Source of the DNA: DATFQI01 sp963816955 | GTDB lineage: Bacteria; Actinomycetota; Thermoleophilia; Solirubrobacterales; Solirubrobacteraceae | Direction: 5' to 3' | Assembly: GCA_963816955.1 (NCBI GenBank) | Contig: CAWFME010000005.1 | Span: forward strand, 806,001-870,000 | DNA length: 64,000 nt | Shown: positions 48,292 to 58,636 of the stretch, one piece after another | Layout of the letters: each line of letters begins with the position of its first letter | Position numbering within the stretch: position 1 is the stretch's first letter | Notes under the pieces: model-generated | Databases searched by the model: none | What the model was told of the DNA's origin: nothing | Seen by the model: only the letters and a program-made list of their open reading frames with translations | Position numbers and translations under genes: made by a program

Positions 48292-49842
48292 ATGAACCAG
48301 ACCCCCAAGGGCAGGATCCGGTGGGCCGTGACGGCCCTCGCGGTCGCCTGCTGCGCCGCGCTGCCGGCGACCGCGGGTGCGAGCTCGGCTCGCAGCCAGG
48401 CCATCGTGCAGCTCGAGGCGGGTGGCTCGGCCACGGCGGCGAAGAAGCTCGTCCGCCGCTCCGGCGGCCGCGTGACCGGCAACCTGCCGATCATCCGCGG
48501 CTTCAGCGCCGAGCTGAGCCCCTCCGCCGCCAAGCGCCTCGAGCGCCGCCGCGGCGTGATGGCCGTCACCCGCAACCACGGCGTCGAGCCGCAGGGCGTC
48601 CGCGCCAGCGACCTGGACACCGCCTTCCCGTTCTCGACCGGCGCGCCGGACGCGTGGAACAAGGACGACGCCGGAGTGACCGGCAAGGGCGTCGGCGTCG
48701 CGGTCATCGACACGGGCATCGAGGGCGGCCTGCGGGACTTCCGCGCCTCGTCGTCGGACTCGCGCTCCCGCGTCACCGCTTCCGTGCTGATCCACCCGGG
48801 CGCCACCCGCGCGGGTGACTCCTACGGCCACGGCACGCACGTCGCCGGCATCATCGCCGGCAACAGCTGGAACCGCTCGGGCCTCGACTTCGCCCAGGGC
48901 CGCTACATCGGCGTCGCGCCGGAGGCGAACCTGATCGACGTCAAGGTGTCCGATGAGGAGGGCAACGCCACGGTCCTCGACGTCCTCTACGGCCTGCAGT
49001 TCGTGGTCGACCACAAGGACCAGCTCGGGATCCGCGTCGTCAACCTGTCGCTGGAGTCCGCGACGGCACAGTCCTACAAGACCGACCCGCTCGACGCGGC
49101 GGTCGAGGCGGCCTGGTTCAAGGGCCTCGTCGTGGTGGCCTCCGCGGGCAACCGCGGCGCCGCGGACGACGCCGTCTCCTACGCGCCCGGCAACGATCCG
49201 TACGTGATCAGCGTCGGCGGCGTGGACGACAACGGCACGCGCAGCCTGTCCGACGACACGCTCGCCAACTGGTCGGCCCGCGGCCGCACGCAGGACGGCT
49301 TCGCCAAGCCAGAGATCAACGCCCCGGGCGCGCGCATCGTCTCCAACCTGGCACCGAGCAGCGCGTTCTCGCGGCTGTGCGTCACCTGCATCCTCAACGG
49401 CGGCATGATCCGCGCCGGTGGCACTTCGATGTCGGCCCCGATGGTCTCCGGCGCGGTGGCGCTGCTGCTCGAGCGGCACCCGCGGCTGACCCCGAACCAG
49501 GTCAAGGGCGTGCTGATGGCGTCGGCGCGCAGCCTGCCGGGCGGCCTGCCCGCCGTGGACGCCTACTCGGCCATCCGGCGTGTCAACGCCGGCTCGGTGC
49601 CGGTCGCCAACCAGGGCCTGACCCCGAACAACCTGATCGACGCCGCGACCGGCGAGATCGACTACACCCGGTCGAGCTGGAGCCGGTCGAGCTGGAGCAC
49701 CGCCGACGGCCAGCGCGCCGCCGACTGGGCCCGCTCGAGCTGGAGCCGCTCGAGCTGGAGCTCCACCACGTCGAGCGACTCCGTCGACCCCTCGCGGTCG
49801 AGCTGGAGCCGGTCGAGCTGGTCCACCAGCTGGACCAAGTGA
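48292..49842 (+). CDS. Secreted subtilisin-like (S8) protease 2 with RSSWS repeat tail
   Basis: 516 residues, exactly the length of its upstream paralogue. Signal peptide (ending about 33), I9-like propeptide (IVQLEAGGSATAAKKL, IRGFSAELSP), catalytic Asp140 (VAVIDTGI), His180 (GHGTHVAGI), Ser379 (GGTSMSAPM). The C-terminal three RSSWSRSSWS blocks begin about residue 460 and end TSWTK. The 5' leader repeats the CACGGAGGCC region of gene 1 but has no riboswitch, so it probably depends on read-through from the first promoter or on its own promoter. Extracellular protease, substrate unknown. Confidence 0.93.
   Translation: MNQTPKGRIRWAVTALAVACCAALPATAGASSARSQAIVQLEAGGSATAAKKLVRRSGGRVTGNLPIIRGFSAELSPSAAKRLERRRGVMAVTRNHGVEPQGVRASDLDTAFPFSTGAPDAWNKDDAGVTGKGVGVAVIDTGIEGGLRDFRASSSDSRSRVTASVLIHPGATRAGDSYGHGTHVAGIIAGNSWNRSGLDFAQGRYIGVAPEANLIDVKVSDEEGNATVLDVLYGLQFVVDHKDQLGIRVVNLSLESATAQSYKTDPLDAAVEAAWFKGLVVVASAGNRGAADDAVSYAPGNDPYVISVGGVDDNGTRSLSDDTLANWSARGRTQDGFAKPEINAPGARIVSNLAPSSAFSRLCVTCILNGGMIRAGGTSMSAPMVSGAVALLLERHPRLTPNQVKGVLMASARSLPGGLPAVDAYSAIRRVNAGSVPVANQGLTPNNLIDAATGEIDYTRSSWSRSSWSTADGQRAADWARSSWSRSSWSSTTSSDSVDPSRSSWSRSSWSTSWTK
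49666..49839 (+). repeat. RSSWSRSSWS-encoding repeat, copy set 2
   Basis: Same three-block arrangement as in subtilase 1, with spacers of different sequence. The tag is conserved while the spacers drift. Confidence 0.85.
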
Positions 49843-49847
49843 TTTGC

Positions 49848-49865
49848 CCGGATCTGACGATCCGG
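49848..49865 (+). terminator. Terminator-like hairpin after the subtilase pair
   Basis: CCGGATC-TGAC-GATCCGG, 7-bp perfect stem and 4-base loop, 5 bases after the subtilase 2 stop. No T tract follows. A second stem, GGCCTCGCC/GGCGAGGCC at 49908-49936, could add termination. Confidence 0.5.
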
Positions 49866-49955
49866 ACAAAGCGGGAGGACAACGCGCCATGGAAGGCGCC
49901 ACATAGCGGCCTCGCCGGCTCATCTCGGGCGAGGCCTAATATCGGAAGGGAACCG

Positions 49956-49980
49956 ACGGCCGCGCAGGATGCGCGGCCGT
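49956..49980 (+). promoter_or_regulatory. Strong GC hairpin in the mfd leader
   Basis: ACGGCCGCGC-AGGAT-GCGCGGCCGT is a perfect 10-bp stem, extendable by CCG/CGG across a one-base bulge. It begins about 14 bases after a TAATAT -10 box (49937-49942) and ends 19 bases before the mfd ATG, so it would form in the 5' end of the mfd mRNA. It might be a leftover terminator of the upstream unit, an mRNA stabiliser or a control element. Confidence 0.5.
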
Positions 49981-49999
49981 TCGGCGTGCCAGGACAGCC

Positions 50000-52900
50000 A
50001 TGCCCCTCCGCTCCTTCCTCGGACATCTCGAGCACGATCCGACGGCCTCGCGGCTCGCCGACGAGGGCGGCTCGGCGTTCGTCTCGCAGTCGTTGCGGCC
50101 GTTCCTGCTCGCCGCCCTGGCCGACCGCGACGTGCGCCGCCCGACGGTCGTCGTGGCCGGCGACGACCGCTCCGCGCGCGACCTCGCCGCCGACCTGCGC
50201 GCGTGGCTGCGCCCGCGGCCTGTGCGCTTCTACCCGAGCCGCGGCGTCGCCTACGAGTCGCACCTGACCCCGCCGCCGCACCTCGTCGGCTTGCGGGTGG
50301 CTGCGCTCGATGCGCTCCTGGACACGCCTGAGGGCTCCGAGCAGCCCGTGGTCGTGGTGAGCGCGGTCGCACTCAGCGAGAAGGTCCCCGACCCGAAGCT
50401 GCGCCCGCACGGGTTCGCATTGCGCGTCGGTGAGCTGCTCGACCTCGACGAAGCCGCCGCCGACCTCGTGGCCGCGGGCTACGAGCGCGTCGACCAGGTC
50501 GAGGAGCGCGGCCAGTTCGCGGTCCGCGGCGGCCTGCTCGACGTCTATCCCGCTACGGAGGAGCGCGCCGTCCGCGTCGACCTCTTCGACGACGAGATCG
50601 AGTCGCTGCGCTGGTTCTCGACCTTCACCCAGCGCTCGCTCGGCGACGCCGACGTCGTCGAGATCGCGCCCGCCGCCGAGCTCGCGCCCGAGCACCGCGA
50701 GCTCGCGGAGATCGCGGCGCTCGAGAACCCCGACGAGCGGCCGGACGTGGCCGAGCTGCTGCCCGTCGGCGACTTCCGCGAGCTGCTCGACCTGGTGCCG
50801 GAGCGCGCGCAGGTGATCGTGGCCGCCGACGAGGACGTGGAGCCCGCCCTGCGCGACCACTGGGAGGACGTCTGCGCCGCCTTCCACGACACCGACGCCC
50901 ACCACCTCTACGTGAAGCCGGACGGCATCCTCGGCGCGCTCGGGCGCGACGCGAGCGTGCGGCTGAGCTCGATCAGCGGCTCCCAGCCCGTCGAGATCCG
51001 CGCGCAGGCCGCCGAGTTCGCCTCGCGCTCGCTGCGCGAGGCCGAGCCGGAGCTGGAGAAGCTCGTGCGCTCGGGCTACACGACCGTCGTGGCCTGGCCG
51101 CAGCGCGGCGCCGCCGAGCGCGCCGCCTACAACCTCGGGCGCGCGAAGGCGTCGTTCGAGGAGGGGACGGACCTCGTGTTCGTCGAGTCGACGCTGCGCG
51201 ACGGCTTCCTCGCCCCGCAGCTCAAGCTCGCGGTGATCCCGGAGCACCGGCTGATCCACCGCCGGCGCCGCACCGGCGGCCAGGAGGCCGGGACGCGGCG
51301 GGGCCGCGGCCTGCTGCGCTCCTTCACCGACCTGCGCACGGGCGACATCGTCGTCCACGAGGATCACGGCATCGCGCGCTTCGCGGGCTTCGACACCAAG
51401 ACCGTCGCGGGCGTCACGCGCGACTACCTGAACCTCGAGTACGCGGGCACCGACAAGGTCTTCCTGCCCGTCGACCAGCTCGCCAAGATCTCGCGCTACG
51501 TCGGCGCCGACGGCGCCCATCCGCCGCTGAGCAAGCTTGGCGGGACCCGCTGGGACAAGCTCAAGGCGCGCGCCCGCAAGGCCGCGCAGGAGCTGGCGGG
51601 CGAGCTGCTCAACCTCTACGCGGAGCGCAAGCGCCGCCGCGGCCACTCGTTCGAGCCCGACTCGGACTGGCTGCGCGAGTTCGAGGAGCACTTCCCCTAC
51701 CGCGAGACGCCCGACCAGCGCGACGCGATCGAGGCGGTCAAGGACGACATGGAGTCCGAGCGCCCGATGGACCGGCTGATCTGCGGCGACGTCGGCTACG
51801 GCAAGACGGAGGTGGCGCTGCGCGCCGCGTTCAAGGCCGCCAACTCCGGCAAGCAGGTGCTGATGCTCGTCCCGACGACGATCCTCGCCCAGCAGCACTT
51901 CGGCACCTTCAGCGAGCGCCTGCGCGACTACCCGTTCACGCTCGAGCTGGTCTCGCGCTTCCGCCCCGCCGCCGAGCAGCGCGCGGCCGTGAAGCGCTTC
52001 TCCGAGGGCAAGGTCGACATCCTGATCGGCACGCACCGCGTGCTCTCGCGCGACGTGCGCGCGAAGGACCTCGGGCTGCTGATCGTCGACGAGGAGCAGC
52101 GCTTCGGCGTCAAGCAGAAGGAGCTGCTGCGCCAGATGAAGCTCAAGGTCGACGTCATCTCGATGAGCGCGACGCCGATCCCGCGCACGCTGCAGATGTC
52201 GCTCGCGGGCCTGCGCGACATCAGCGTGATCGAGACCCCGCCCGAGGGCCGGCGGCCCGTGAAGACCTACGTCGGCGAGTACGACGAGCCCCTGGTAAGC
52301 CAGGCGCTGAGACGAGAACACGCAAGATCCGGCCAGGCGTTCTACTTGCACAACCGCGTCGAGGACATCGACGAAACAGCTGAGCGGTTGCGCGCGCTGT
52401 GTCCCGAGATGAGCTTCACCGTCGCGCACGGCCAGATGGACGAGAAGCAGCTCGAGGACCGGATGATGGGCTTCCTGCGCGGCGAGGCGGACGTGCTCGT
52501 CTCGACCTCGATCATCGAGTCGGGCATCGACATCCCGCAGGCCAACACGCTGATCGTCGAGCGCGCCGACACCTTCGGCCTGTCGCAGCTCTACCAGATC
52601 CGCGGCCGCGTGGGCCGTTCTCGCGAGCGCGCCTACGCGTACCTGCTCTATCCCAGCGCGGGCGCGCTGACGCCCGAGGCGGCGGACCGGCTGAGCGCGC
52701 TCAGCGACTACACGGAGCTCGGCGCGGGCTTCAAGGTCGCGATGCGCGACCTGGAGCTGCGCGGCGCGGGCAACCTGCTCGGCGACGAGCAGTCGGGCCA
52801 CGTCGCGGCGCTCGGCTTCGAGCTCTACATGCAGATGCTCGACGAGGCGGTGCAGTCGATGGCCTCCGACGACGCCGCCGAGTACCCCGAGCCGGTCCGC

Positions 52901-53332
52901 ATGGACGTCAACGTCGACGCCTACGTGCCCGCCGACTACATCCCCTACGAGCAGGCCAAGGTCGACGTGCACCGCCGGATCGCGGGCGCGCGCGAGGTCG
53001 CGGAGCTGCACGAGCTGCGGCGCGAGCTCGACGACCGCTTCGGCGAGCTGCCCGAGCCGCTGGAGAACCTGATCACGCTCCAGCAGGCGCGCATCAAGCT
53101 CGGCGAGGCGGGCGCCCGCGCGGTCACCTTCCGGCAGGGGCGGCTGGCCGTCACTCCGATCGAGCTCGACTCCGTGCGTGCTCGCCGGCTGCGGGAGGAG
53201 ATCCCCAACGCGCTCTACGAATCGGGCAAGTCCCAGTTCTCCATGCGGGTCCCCGACGACCCCGCCAAGCGCTTCCCCGCGGTCGTCCGCGCGGCCGACG
53301 CGCTGCTGGCCGTGCAGCGCGACGCCGCCTAG
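50000..53332 (+). CDS. mfd: Transcription-repair coupling factor Mfd
   Basis: 1110 residues. Removes stalled RNA polymerase and recruits UvrA to DNA damage. UvrB-like N-terminus (FYPSRGVAYESHLTPPP), RNA-polymerase-interacting domain (DIVVHEDHGIARFAGFD, about 450), helicase motor with Walker A GDVGYGKTEVA (about 595), VDEEQRFG, SATPIPRTL and the second lobe RGRVGRSRERAYAY, then the C-terminal TRCF domain. Complete and of usual length. Confidence 0.96.
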   Translation: MPLRSFLGHLEHDPTASRLADEGGSAFVSQSLRPFLLAALADRDVRRPTVVVAGDDRSARDLAADLRAWLRPRPVRFYPSRGVAYESHLTPPPHLVGLRVAALDALLDTPEGSEQPVVVVSAVALSEKVPDPKLRPHGFALRVGELLDLDEAAADLVAAGYERVDQVEERGQFAVRGGLLDVYPATEERAVRVDLFDDEIESLRWFSTFTQRSLGDADVVEIAPAAELAPEHRELAEIAALENPDERPDVAELLPVGDFRELLDLVPERAQVIVAADEDVEPALRDHWEDVCAAFHDTDAHHLYVKPDGILGALGRDASVRLSSISGSQPVEIRAQAAEFASRSLREAEPELEKLVRSGYTTVVAWPQRGAAERAAYNLGRAKASFEEGTDLVFVESTLRDGFLAPQLKLAVIPEHRLIHRRRRTGGQEAGTRRGRGLLRSFTDLRTGDIVVHEDHGIARFAGFDTKTVAGVTRDYLNLEYAGTDKVFLPVDQLAKISRYVGADGAHPPLSKLGGTRWDKLKARARKAAQELAGELLNLYAERKRRRGHSFEPDSDWLREFEEHFPYRETPDQRDAIEAVKDDMESERPMDRLICGDVGYGKTEVALRAAFKAANSGKQVLMLVPTTILAQQHFGTFSERLRDYPFTLELVSRFRPAAEQRAAVKRFSEGKVDILIGTHRVLSRDVRAKDLGLLIVDEEQRFGVKQKELLRQMKLKVDVISMSATPIPRTLQMSLAGLRDISVIETPPEGRRPVKTYVGEYDEPLVSQALRREHARSGQAFYLHNRVEDIDETAERLRALCPEMSFTVAHGQMDEKQLEDRMMGFLRGEADVLVSTSIIESGIDIPQANTLIVERADTFGLSQLYQIRGRVGRSRERAYAYLLYPSAGALTPEAADRLSALSDYTELGAGFKVAMRDLELRGAGNLLGDEQSGHVAALGFELYMQMLDEAVQSMASDDAAEYPEPVRMDVNVDAYVPADYIPYEQAKVDVHRRIAGAREVAELHELRRELDDRFGELPEPLENLITLQQARIKLGEAGARAVTFRQGRLAVTPIELDSVRARRLREEIPNALYESGKSQFSMRVPDDPAKRFPAVVRAADALLAVQRDAA

Positions 53333-53500
53333 GCCTGGGTCCGGCCAAGGCTAAGGCCTTCGTTAAGCCTCGATGGACCGCGCAGGAGTGCCGCTACCAT
53401 GCCCTGGACTCGGGGACTGCGCGACTTTCTCGCGTGCCGCGCGCGCCACTGCGCCGGCCCTTCGCTCCCCTGAACCGTCCAACGACTTTTAGGCTTCCTC

Positions 53501-54655
53501 ATGTTCAAGGCAGTCCGTCTCACACTGGCCCTGGTCGCCCTCGCGGCGCCGGCTGCGATCGCCGCGGGCTGCGGCGGCGTGCCCGGCAACGCCGTCGCGG
53601 AGGTTGACGGCCAGGCCATCGAGAAGTCCGATTACGACCACTGGGTCACCGTCGCCGCCCGTTCCAGCGGGCAGGGGGCGAACGCCTCGGTGCCCAAGCC
53701 GCCCGAGTACACGCAGTGCGTGGAGACCAAGCGCAAGACGACGCCGAAGCCGGCCAAGGGCCAGCCGAAGGTCACCGACGCGCAGCTCAAGAGCCAGTGC
53801 AAGCAGGAGTACGAGCAGCTCCGCGACCAGGTGCTGCAGCTGCTGATCTCCTTCGAGTGGCTCGAGGGCGAGGCCGAGGCGCAGGGGATCAAGATCTCCG
53901 ACGACGAGGTCAAGAAGTCCTTCGACCAGCAGAAGAAGCAGAGCTTCCCGAAGGACGCCGACTACCAGAAGTTCCTCAAGGACTCCGGCCAGTCCGAGAA
54001 GGACATCATGCTCCAGGTCAAGGCCGACCTGCTCGCGAGCAAGATCCGCGACAAGGTCGTCAAGGGCAAGGACAAGGTCTCCGACGCCGAGATCGAGAAG
54101 TTCTACAACGAGAACAAGGCGCGCTTCGCGCAGCCGGAGCAGCGTGACCTGCTGGTCGTGCTGACCAAGGGCGAGGCCAAGGCCAAGGCCGCCCAGAAGG
54201 CGCTCAGGGGCAACCAGAGCTGGAAGGCCGTCGCGAAGAAGTTCTCGATCGACGAGGCCTCCAAGGCGCAGGGCGGCAAGCTGCCCGCGCAGGCCAAGGG
54301 CACGCTCGAGAAGCAGCTCGACGCCGCGGTCTTCAAGGCCAAGAAGGGCCAGCTCAGCGGGCCCGTGAAGACGCAGTTCGGCTTCTACCTGTTCAAGGTC
54401 ACCAAGATCCAGAAGGCGTCGCAGCAGACGCTCGAGCAGGCCAAGGAGACGATCCGCCAGACGCTGCAGTCGCAGAACCAGCAGAAGGCGCTGGAGAAGT
54501 TCTCCAAGGACTACTCCAAGCGCTGGAAGGAGAAGACCGACTGCCGCGAGGGCTACGTGATCCAGCAGTGCAAGCAGGGTCCGAAGGCCACGCCGACGCC
54601 GTCGGCCGCGCCCCCCGGCGGCGGGCAGGTCACGCCCGAGCCGCAGGGCAACTAG
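53501..54655 (+). CDS. SurA/PrsA-like parvulin peptidyl-prolyl isomerase lipoprotein
   Basis: 384 residues. Signal peptide with lipobox IAAGC (lipid-modified Cys at about 24). A SurA-N-like helical chaperone segment (about 30-215) is followed by a parvulin-like domain (about 215-300: AKKFSIDEASKAQGGKL, GPVKTQFGFYLFKV). The tail is Pro/Thr-rich. Probably a membrane-attached foldase for secreted proteins, such as the many secreted enzymes here. TAGGCT lies 5 bases before the ATG. The preceding 168-base gap has no gene that I can support. Confidence 0.88.
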   Translation: MFKAVRLTLALVALAAPAAIAAGCGGVPGNAVAEVDGQAIEKSDYDHWVTVAARSSGQGANASVPKPPEYTQCVETKRKTTPKPAKGQPKVTDAQLKSQCKQEYEQLRDQVLQLLISFEWLEGEAEAQGIKISDDEVKKSFDQQKKQSFPKDADYQKFLKDSGQSEKDIMLQVKADLLASKIRDKVVKGKDKVSDAEIEKFYNENKARFAQPEQRDLLVVLTKGEAKAKAAQKALRGNQSWKAVAKKFSIDEASKAQGGKLPAQAKGTLEKQLDAAVFKAKKGQLSGPVKTQFGFYLFKVTKIQKASQQTLEQAKETIRQTLQSQNQQKALEKFSKDYSKRWKEKTDCREGYVIQQCKQGPKATPTPSAAPPGGGQVTPEPQGN

Positions 54656-54662
54656 CTCGGCG

Positions 54663-55438
54663 GTGAGCGAGCCGCAGGAGGAGATCGTCGAGGCGCTGCG
54701 GCGCCTCGACGCCCTCACGCGGCGACTGCGGGTCGAGTGCCCGTGGGACCGCGAGCAGGACGAGCGCTCGATCGTCCCGCACACCGTCGAGGAGGCCTAC
54801 GAGCTGGCCTCCGCGGCGCACTCGGGCGACGACGCCAAGCTGCTCGACGAGCTCGGTGACGTCCTCTTCCAGGTGCACTTCCTATCGCTGCTGCTCGAGG
54901 AGCGCGGCGCGGGCACGCTCGGCGAGGTCGCCGCGCACGTGCACGCCAAGCTCGTGCGCCGGCACCCGCACATCTTCGGGGATGTCGAGGCCGACAACGC
55001 GGGCACCGTGCTGCGCAACTGGGACGCGATCAAGCAGACCGAGACGGGCCGCGAGCCCGGCATCTTCGGCGAGGTGCCCGAGAACCTGCCCGGGCCGCTG
55101 TACGCGCGCAAGGTCCAGCGCCGCGCCGCCTCCACCGGGTTCGACTTCGAGCACATCCCCTACGAGGCCGTCGAGGGGGAGCTGGAGGAGCTGCGCGAGG
55201 CCGGCAGCCAGGAGGAGGCCTTCCACGAGGTCGGCGACGTGCTGTTCGCGGCCGTCAACGTCGCGCGCAAGCTCAAGGTCGACCCGGAGCTGGCGCTGCG
55301 GGCCGCCGCCGACCGCTTCCGCGGCCGTGTCGAGAGCGCGGAGGGCCTCGCCGCATCGGAGGGCGCTGACTGGAACGATCTTGGCCCCGATGACCAGATC
55401 GCCTATTACGCCCGCGCCCGCCTGAACGAGGAGTCCTA

Positions 55439-55439
<1 letters not shown>
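54663..55439 (+). CDS. mazG: Nucleoside triphosphate pyrophosphohydrolase MazG
   Basis: 258 residues with two MazG repeats. The first has EEAYELASAA and LLDELGDVLFQVHF (the EExxE...ExxD metal motif). The second has LEELREAGSQEEAFHEVGD. Hydrolyses abnormal or excess NTPs to NMP and pyrophosphate. GTG start. The stop shares a base with the eno start (TAGTG). Confidence 0.93.
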
Positions 55440-56709
<1,270 letters not shown>

Positions 56710-56713
<4 letters not shown>

Positions 56714-57558
56714 CGCAGATGCCGCAGCTTGCCGGGGTTCACGACGGAGTGGATCGCGGTGATCTGCTCGCCGTGGACCTCGACGATCATCGTGCCGACG
56801 ACCGCGCCGTCCTCGCGGAAGATCACGCCCGGCTCGCCGTTGAGCTCGACGAACTCGGCCGTGTAGGCGCGGCGCTCGCCCATCCGCCCCAGGCCGACCA
56901 TGAAGCGCGCGACCTTCTCGCCGCCGCGCAGCGGCGTGGTGCGCGCGGACGCCTTGCCGCCGCCGTCGCCGGTGGCGACGGCGTCCTCGGCCAGCAGGGT
57001 CACGAGCCCGGCGACGTCGCCGTCCCGGATCGCCTCGAAGAAGCGCGCGGCGAGCTTCTCGCGCTGCTCGCGTGAGGGCTCGAAGCGCGCCCGGCGCGCC
57101 TCGACGTGGCGGCGCGCGCGCAGCGCGAGCTGGCGGCAGTTCTCGCGCGACTTGCCGACGATCTCCGCGATCTCGTCGTAGCCGTAGTCGAAGACGTCGT
57201 GGAGCAGGAACACGGCGCGCTCGACGGGTGTGAGGCTCTCGAGCGTCACCAGCAGCGCCATCGAGACCGACTCGTCGTCGGGCCGCGACTCGGTCACGAT
57301 CGGCTCGGGCAGCCAGGGGCCGACGTAGGTCTCGCGGCGCGCGCGGGCCGAGCGCAGCTGGTCGATCGACAGGCGCGTGACCACCTTCGCCACGAACGCC
57401 TTCGGGTGCTCGACGGCGTGCGTGCGATGGAGGCGCAGCAGGGCCTCCTGGACGATGTCCTCGGACTCGGCCACGCTCCCGAGCATGCGATACGCGATCG
57501 AGAACGCCAGCGGGCGCAGCGACTCGTAGGTCTCGGATGTCACGGACGGCTCGGCCAT
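56710..57558 (-). CDS. ECF41-type RNA polymerase sigma factor (SigJ-like)
   Basis: 282 residues. Sigma-2 region (about 10-75: SIAYRMLGSVAESEDIVQEA, VVTRLSIDQLRSARARRE), the linker motif YVGPWLPEPIV, sigma-4 region (about 110-165: LTPVERAVFLLHDVFDYGYDEIAEI), and a SnoaL-like C-terminal domain (about 170-282) ending VVNPGKLRHLR, which corresponds to the NPDKL-type motif of ECF41. ECF41 factors lack an anti-sigma factor; the C-terminal domain itself tunes activity. The divergent neighbour is an epimerase, a typical partner for this group. Convergent with eno, overlapping by 4 bases. Confidence 0.92.
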
Positions 57559-57564
57559 CTCGTC
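57538..57564 (+). promoter_or_regulatory. ECF41-dependent promoter for the epimerase gene
   Basis: TGTCACG at 57538-57544, 16 bases, then CGTC at 57561-57564. This matches the published ECF41 consensus (-35 TGTCACA, -10 CGTC) except for the last -35 base. It points at the epimerase gene, about 33 bases upstream of its start, and overlaps the first codons of the divergent sigma gene. Confidence 0.8.
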
Positions 57565-57597
57565 TCAAGGGTTGCAGTCGAACCCGAAGGAGACATG

Positions 57598-58527
57598 ATG
57601 CGGATCTTCATCGCAGGTGCGAGCGGCGCGGTCGGGCAGCCGCTGGTACGGCAGCTCGCCGAGGCCGGGCACGAGGTGACCGGGATGACGCGCACGCCCG
57701 CCAAGGCGGCGCGGCTGCGCGAGCTCGGCGCGGTGCCCGTCGTCGCCGACGCGCTCGACCGCGAGGCCGTGATGGCCGCGGTGGCCGAGGCGCGGCCTGA
57801 GGTGGTCGTCCACCAGCTGACCGCGATCGCCCCCATGAAGCGCAATCTCGACGCGTCCTTCGTGCTGACCAACCGGTTGCGCACCGAGGGCACCGACAAC
57901 CTGATCGCCGCGGCCCGCGCCGCGGGCGCCCGGCGCTTCGTCGGCCAGAGCTTCGCGCCCTGGAGCTACAAGCGCGAGGGCGGGCCGGCGAAGGCCGAGG
58001 ACGCCCCGCTCGAGACCGACCCGCCCAAGCACGTGCGCGAGACGGTGCGCGCGATCCGCTACCTCGAGGCCGCCGTGACCGGCGCGCGGGACCTCGAGGG
58101 GATCGTGCTCCGCTACGGGGGCTTCTACGGGCCCGGAACCGGGCTCGCCCGCGGCGGCGACATGCTCGAGGCGGTCGCGAAGGGCCGCTTCCCGGTCGTC
58201 GGCGACGGCGGCGGCGTGTGGTCGCTGGTCCACATCGAGGACGCCGCGGCGGCGACGGTCGCCGCGATCGAGCGCGGGCGGCCGGGCATCTACAACATCG
58301 CCGACGACGAGCCCGCGCCGGTGCGCGAGTGGCTGCCCGCCCTCGCCGAGGCCGTCGGCGGCCGCAAGCCGCGGCACATGCCCGGCTTCCTCGGCCGTCT
58401 GCTGATGGGACCGGCGTTCTACACGATGATGACCGACCTCCGCGGGGCCTCCAACGCGAAGGCCAAGCGCGAGCTCGGCTGGACCCCCGTGTTCCCGAGC
58501 TACCGGCAGGGCTTCGCCGCGCTGTAG
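57598..58527 (+). CDS. NAD(P)-dependent epimerase/dehydratase, likely ECF41 target
   Basis: 309 residues. Extended SDR fold with GASGAVGQPLVRQL Rossmann loop, QSFAPWSYK, LRYGGFYGPGTGLA and the C-terminal TPVFPSYRQGF. Of the two adjacent ATGs (57595, 57598), the second has better spacing from AAGGAG (57587-57592). Such oxidoreductase/epimerase genes are the usual partners of ECF41 sigma factors; substrate unknown. A hairpin GGGTT-GCAGTCG-AACCC (57570-57586) lies at the start of its mRNA. Confidence 0.9.
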   Translation: MRIFIAGASGAVGQPLVRQLAEAGHEVTGMTRTPAKAARLRELGAVPVVADALDREAVMAAVAEARPEVVVHQLTAIAPMKRNLDASFVLTNRLRTEGTDNLIAAARAAGARRFVGQSFAPWSYKREGGPAKAEDAPLETDPPKHVRETVRAIRYLEAAVTGARDLEGIVLRYGGFYGPGTGLARGGDMLEAVAKGRFPVVGDGGGVWSLVHIEDAAAATVAAIERGRPGIYNIADDEPAPVREWLPALAEAVGGRKPRHMPGFLGRLLMGPAFYTMMTDLRGASNAKAKRELGWTPVFPSYRQGFAAL

Positions 58528-58541
58528 CCCCGCGCGGCAGC

Positions 58542-58573
58542 GCGCCGCGCCGCCTCGCACGGCGGCGCGGCGC
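58542..58573. terminator. Strong 13-bp GC hairpin
   Basis: GCGCCGCGCCGCC-TCGCAC-GGCGGCGCGGCGC is a perfect 13-bp stem with a 6-base loop, 14 bases after the epimerase stop. No T tract. Probably ends the epimerase transcript before the ftsB-like gene. Confidence 0.6.
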
Positions 58574-58636
58574 CGGGCTCGCGGGCGTTCGCTTGCAGAG
58601 GAAGGGCCGCGGGCGCGTCGAACGAAGGTCGAAGGC

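Noticed and set aside
46534..49842. A 1102-residue frame spanning both subtilase genes
   Set aside because: Its first half is an Arg-rich shadow of subtilase 1. Only the part from 48292 is real.
57570..57586. A tRNA T-arm-like hairpin GGGTT-GCAGTCG-AACCC
   Set aside because: No acceptor or anticodon arm around it; it is a simple hairpin in the epimerase leader.
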